Positions 61,798-64,000 of a stretch of DNA of 64,000 nucleotides are shown in pieces (position 1 is the stretch's first letter; each line of letters starts with the position of its first letter). This DNA comes from Oscillospiraceae bacterium. GTDB lineage: Bacteria > Bacillota > Clostridia > Oscillospirales > Oscillospiraceae. Location of the stretch: positions 144,203 to 208,202 of the forward strand of contig JAHHRW010000002.1 of assembly GCA_020025575.1 (NCBI GenBank), in the 5' to 3' direction. Both the position numbers and the translations under genes were made by a program. Below the pieces are notes generated by a model that ran no database searches, was not told the DNA's origin, and saw nothing but the letters and a program-made list of their open reading frames with translations.

Positions 61798-62874
61798 ATG
61801 TTCTGTTGCAGCAATTGTTTTGCTGACGCTGAAATCAAGGCAATTATTAATGGTAACAAAAAAACAGGAAATTGTGACTTCTGTGGAAGCCATAATGTTC
61901 CAGTTTATGAGATAGGTAAAGATTCAACAATCGCCGAACTCCTTGATGGATTGCTGGATATATATACTCCTGTATCAGATTTGCCGGACGGATTTCCTCG
62001 CAGTCAGACAGACCTTATGAAAAATATTCTTTACAACAATTGGAATATTTTCAACTTGAAACCTGATAGTATATATCATTTAATTACGGAAATTTGTGCT
62101 AGTAGATACAAAGAGCAACCAGAACTTTTTGATAGCCCAGTTGGAATTAGACAGAGCCAAGATCGTGGTTATTTAGAGGAAAACTCTATTCTGAAGAATA
62201 ACCGTTGGGCTGATTTTGTAGAAGGTATTAAACGTGAGAATCGTTTCCATAGCGATTATATTAACACGGAAAAACTCTTCACATTCCTGCGATGCGCAGT
62301 AAAAACTCATCGTAAAGGAGAGGTGCTATTTCGCGCACGTATTTGCCCTGATGAAAATGGATTCAAACGTACAGAAATGGGGCCCCCGCCAAATGATAAG
62401 GCAAAGGGAGGACGTGTTAATCCTGTTGGAATTAGTATATTGTACCTTGCTGATGAAAGGGAAACGACATTATATGAGATTCGCGCAGGTGTATACGACT
62501 ATGTCACAGTAGGGAGTTTCAAGCTCCTCAAAGATATTGAGGTTATCAACCTTGCTAACATAGATCGTATTAGTCCTTTTATCGGAATAGATTATGGTTT
62601 TGATCTTACACAGTACGCTATGAACATTGAACATCTTAAAATGATTGCGCAGGAGTTAGCAAAACCGCTTCGAAACGATAATGCATTAGACTATCTACCG
62701 ACTCAGTATATTAGTGATTTTATCCGTAGCAAAGGTTACGATGGAATCGAATATGGTAGTACTATGCGCAAGCAAGGATTTAATTTGGCAGTGTTTGATC
62801 GTGATTTGTTTAAGTGTACAAGTACAAAGGTATATGATGTAAAATCAATTTCCTATGATTACAAACCAATTTGA
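61798..62874 (+). CDS. RES-domain protein with N-terminal zinc ribbon
   Basis: The N-terminal ~30 residues hold a zinc-ribbon pattern (CCSNC ... CDFCG). A linker of about 140 residues follows. The C-terminal half is a RES domain: LFRARICPDE near residue 177 supplies the conserved arginine, and GGRVNPVGISILYLADERET and TLYEIRAG contain the conserved tyrosine/glutamate region. RES domains of RES-Xre toxin-antitoxin systems degrade NAD+. Here no Xre antitoxin is adjacent; the two upstream sce proteins may play the control role. It is the last gene of the cassette and AT-rich like its partners. The total length, 358 residues, is well above the ~150-200 of simple RES toxins. Confidence 0.83.
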   Translation: MFCCSNCFADAEIKAIINGNKKTGNCDFCGSHNVPVYEIGKDSTIAELLDGLLDIYTPVSDLPDGFPRSQTDLMKNILYNNWNIFNLKPDSIYHLITEICASRYKEQPELFDSPVGIRQSQDRGYLEENSILKNNRWADFVEGIKRENRFHSDYINTEKLFTFLRCAVKTHRKGEVLFRARICPDENGFKRTEMGPPPNDKAKGGRVNPVGISILYLADERETTLYEIRAGVYDYVTVGSFKLLKDIEVINLANIDRISPFIGIDYGFDLTQYAMNIEHLKMIAQELAKPLRNDNALDYLPTQYISDFIRSKGYDGIEYGSTMRKQGFNLAVFDRDLFKCTSTKVYDVKSISYDYKPI

Positions 62875-63076
62875 GTGGAAGAACACACAATTGTTTTTTT
62901 CTAGGATGTCTGTAGTGCAATGTTTCGTATGCGGCAAAGACTGATAGGAAAATGCTGATGTGAAATACTGGAGGGTATCTTTTTGGCCCCAAACGCCATA
63001 GGTTTCAAACCTATGGCGTTTTTTCATGCCCAACAACAGGTGGCACAAAACTGTATCAAAAGAGGTGGAAAATTCA
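62875..63076. other. Intergenic region after the RES gene
   Basis: It contains a terminator hairpin (62992-63024) and a short T-run near 62899-62907. No gene is supported. Confidence 0.45.
62992..63024 (+). terminator. Terminator hairpin between the RES cassette and the integrative-element gene
   Basis: AACGCCATAGGTTT and AAACCTATGGCGTT form a near-perfect palindromic hairpin ending in TTTTTTC. It either ends the RES operon or belongs to the leader of the next element. Confidence 0.82.
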
Positions 63077-63187
63077 ATGTTTTATCTTCTACAAATGGTG
63101 GAAAGACCGCCGCCCATAGGTATTCCTTATCTGGGATGCTTGGACAGCATAGAGGTGGCATTTCCCCTCAAAACAAACACTTTTTAG
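63077..63187 (+). CDS. Possible 36-residue leader peptide/small ORF
   Basis: An ATG at 63077, with AGAGGTGG about six bases upstream, opens a 36-codon frame (MFYLLQMVERPPPIGIPYLG and so on) ending at TAG 63185-63187. That is 24 bases before the start of the replication-initiator-like gene. The ribosome binding site and position suggest translation; the sequence matches nothing I can name with certainty. Confidence 0.4.
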   Translation: MFYLLQMVERPPPIGIPYLGCLDSIEVAFPLKTNTF

Positions 63188-63211
63188 AACCAAAGAAAGG
63201 AGGTGCCGAAC

Positions 63212-64000
63212 ATGGCAGTATTTCGTATTGAGAAAACCCGTGACTACACGGTGATGGCAAATCACCACCTGAGAAACACCGCACTGTCTCTGAAAGCGAA
63301 GGGGCTGCTGTCCCTCATGCTGTCCTTGCCAGAGGATTGGGACTACACCACCAAAGGTCTTGCCCGAATATGCCGGGACGGAGTGGACAGCATTTGTGCC
63401 ACGGTAAAGGAACTGGAGGATGCCGGGTATGTCATTCGGCAGCGCATACGCAATGCCAATGGTCAGCTGGGCAGTATCGAATATACCATCCTGGAGCAGC
63501 CTCGTTCTGGTTCACCAGAACAGCCAAAACCTAAACAGGAAAAACCAGTTCAGGTAAATCCAGTCTTGGGCAAACCTGTCTTGGGAGAACCTGAACAGGA
63601 AAATCCCGCACAATTAAATACTAAGAAATCAAGTAACCAAAAATCAAATACGGATTTATCAATTACGCAAATATCAAATCCTATCCAATCAAGTCCCCCA
63701 CCCCCCAGGGGTGAGGAGTGGATAAGACGGGATGGGATGCAGGAGAGAAACAGCTATCGAGAACTGATTTTGGAAAATATCGAGTACGACATTCTTTGCC
63801 AGAAAGACCATGTGGATCGTGACCGGTTGGACGAACTGGTGGAGCTTATGGTGGATACCGTATGTTCTCGGCGTGATGTGATCCGCATTGCCGGAGATGA
63901 CTATCCAGCGGAGGTAGTCAAATCCAGGTTTTTGAAGCTGAACATTTCGCACATTGAGTATGTACTTAACCGGATGCAGGAGAATACCACATATGTCCGC
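63212..64000 (+). CDS. Integrative-element replication initiator-like protein (helix-turn-helix/DUF6017 type), 3' end outside window
   Basis: The N-terminus MAVFRIEKTRDYTVMANHHL followed by SLKAKGLLSLMLSLPEDWDY and a winged-helix segment (GLARICRDGVDSICATVKEL) is the pattern of the replication-initiator or helix-turn-helix proteins of Tn1549-like conjugative elements. A Pro/Gln/Lys-rich linker (about residues 100-165) leads to a C-terminal part beginning NSYRELILENIEYDILCQ, resembling DUF6017. The reading frame is open to the window edge (263 codons). An AAGGAGG site precedes the ATG. It likely marks the left part of another integrative element continuing to the right. Confidence 0.8.
   Translation, partial: MAVFRIEKTRDYTVMANHHLRNTALSLKAKGLLSLMLSLPEDWDYTTKGLARICRDGVDSICATVKELEDAGYVIRQRIRNANGQLGSIEYTILEQPRSGSPEQPKPKQEKPVQVNPVLGKPVLGEPEQENPAQLNTKKSSNQKSNTDLSITQISNPIQSSPPPPRGEEWIRRDGMQERNSYRELILENIEYDILCQKDHVDRDRLDELVELMVDTVCSRRDVIRIAGDDYPAEVVKSRFLKLNISHIEYVLNRMQENTTYVR

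Overview
The window reads as the chromosome of a gut-type Clostridia bacterium, most likely an Oscillospirales/Oscillospiraceae relative. Evidence: a complete Firmicutes-order S10-spc-alpha ribosomal superoperon, type Z S14, a PASTA-domain PrkC kinase paired with a PP2C phosphatase, SLH surface proteins, strong AAGGAGG ribosome binding sites, frequent TTG/GTG starts, and Clostridia-type integrative-element genes at the right end. The taxon is inferred from gene content and was not tested by a search.

Layout. (1) 1-10.0 kb: housekeeping cluster priA (5' end outside the window)-def-fmt-rsmB-rlmN-PP2C-prkC-rsgA, closed by a strong terminator. (2) 10.2-26.1 kb: one near-consensus promoter, a ~260-nt leader with an attenuator-like hairpin, then rpsJ through rplQ, including secY, adk, map, a KOW-domain protein, infA, the short rpmJ and rpoA. 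(3) 26.1-32.0 kb: a GH2 beta-galactosidase, a divergent-promoter XRE/DUF2975 pair, tRNA-Thr(GGT) and plsY. (4) 32.0-49.0 kb: a starch/malto-oligosaccharide locus. A lacI-type regulator and pullulanase (minus strand) face a nine-gene plus-strand operon: GH133-type debranching enzyme, GH13 alpha-glucosidase, MalE/MalF/MalG-type transporter, a lipoprotein alpha-amylase, a TraX-like membrane protein, MalQ and GlgP. Starch would be cut at the cell surface by the amylase, imported as maltodextrin, and debranched, disproportionated and phosphorolysed inside. Two exact 15-bp inverted copies of a candidate operator flank the divergent promoters, and related sites lie upstream of lacZ. (5) 49.2-51.5 kb: an SLH-anchored choice-of-anchor I surface protein.

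(6) 51.5-64.0 kb: an AT-richer accessory region of mobile-element debris and cargo. It holds an epimerase remnant, a small relaxase with an in-frame TGA next to a 32-bp perfect palindrome, two excisionase-type proteins plus a decayed third, an S51-peptidase-like protein, an ABC exporter pair, a truncated amidoligase, a 5'-truncated tyrosine recombinase beside a tRNA-Arg-like 3' fragment, and the start of an integrative element replication gene at the right edge.

The most interesting item is the tight AT-rich three-gene cassette at 59975-62874: sce7726 family (PD-(D/E)XK-like motif), sce7725 family, and a zinc-ribbon RES-domain protein. It sits among mobile-element remnants with its own extended -10 promoter. 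I propose it as a candidate anti-phage or toxin-type system with a RES (NAD+-consuming) effector. This is an inference from domain content and context.
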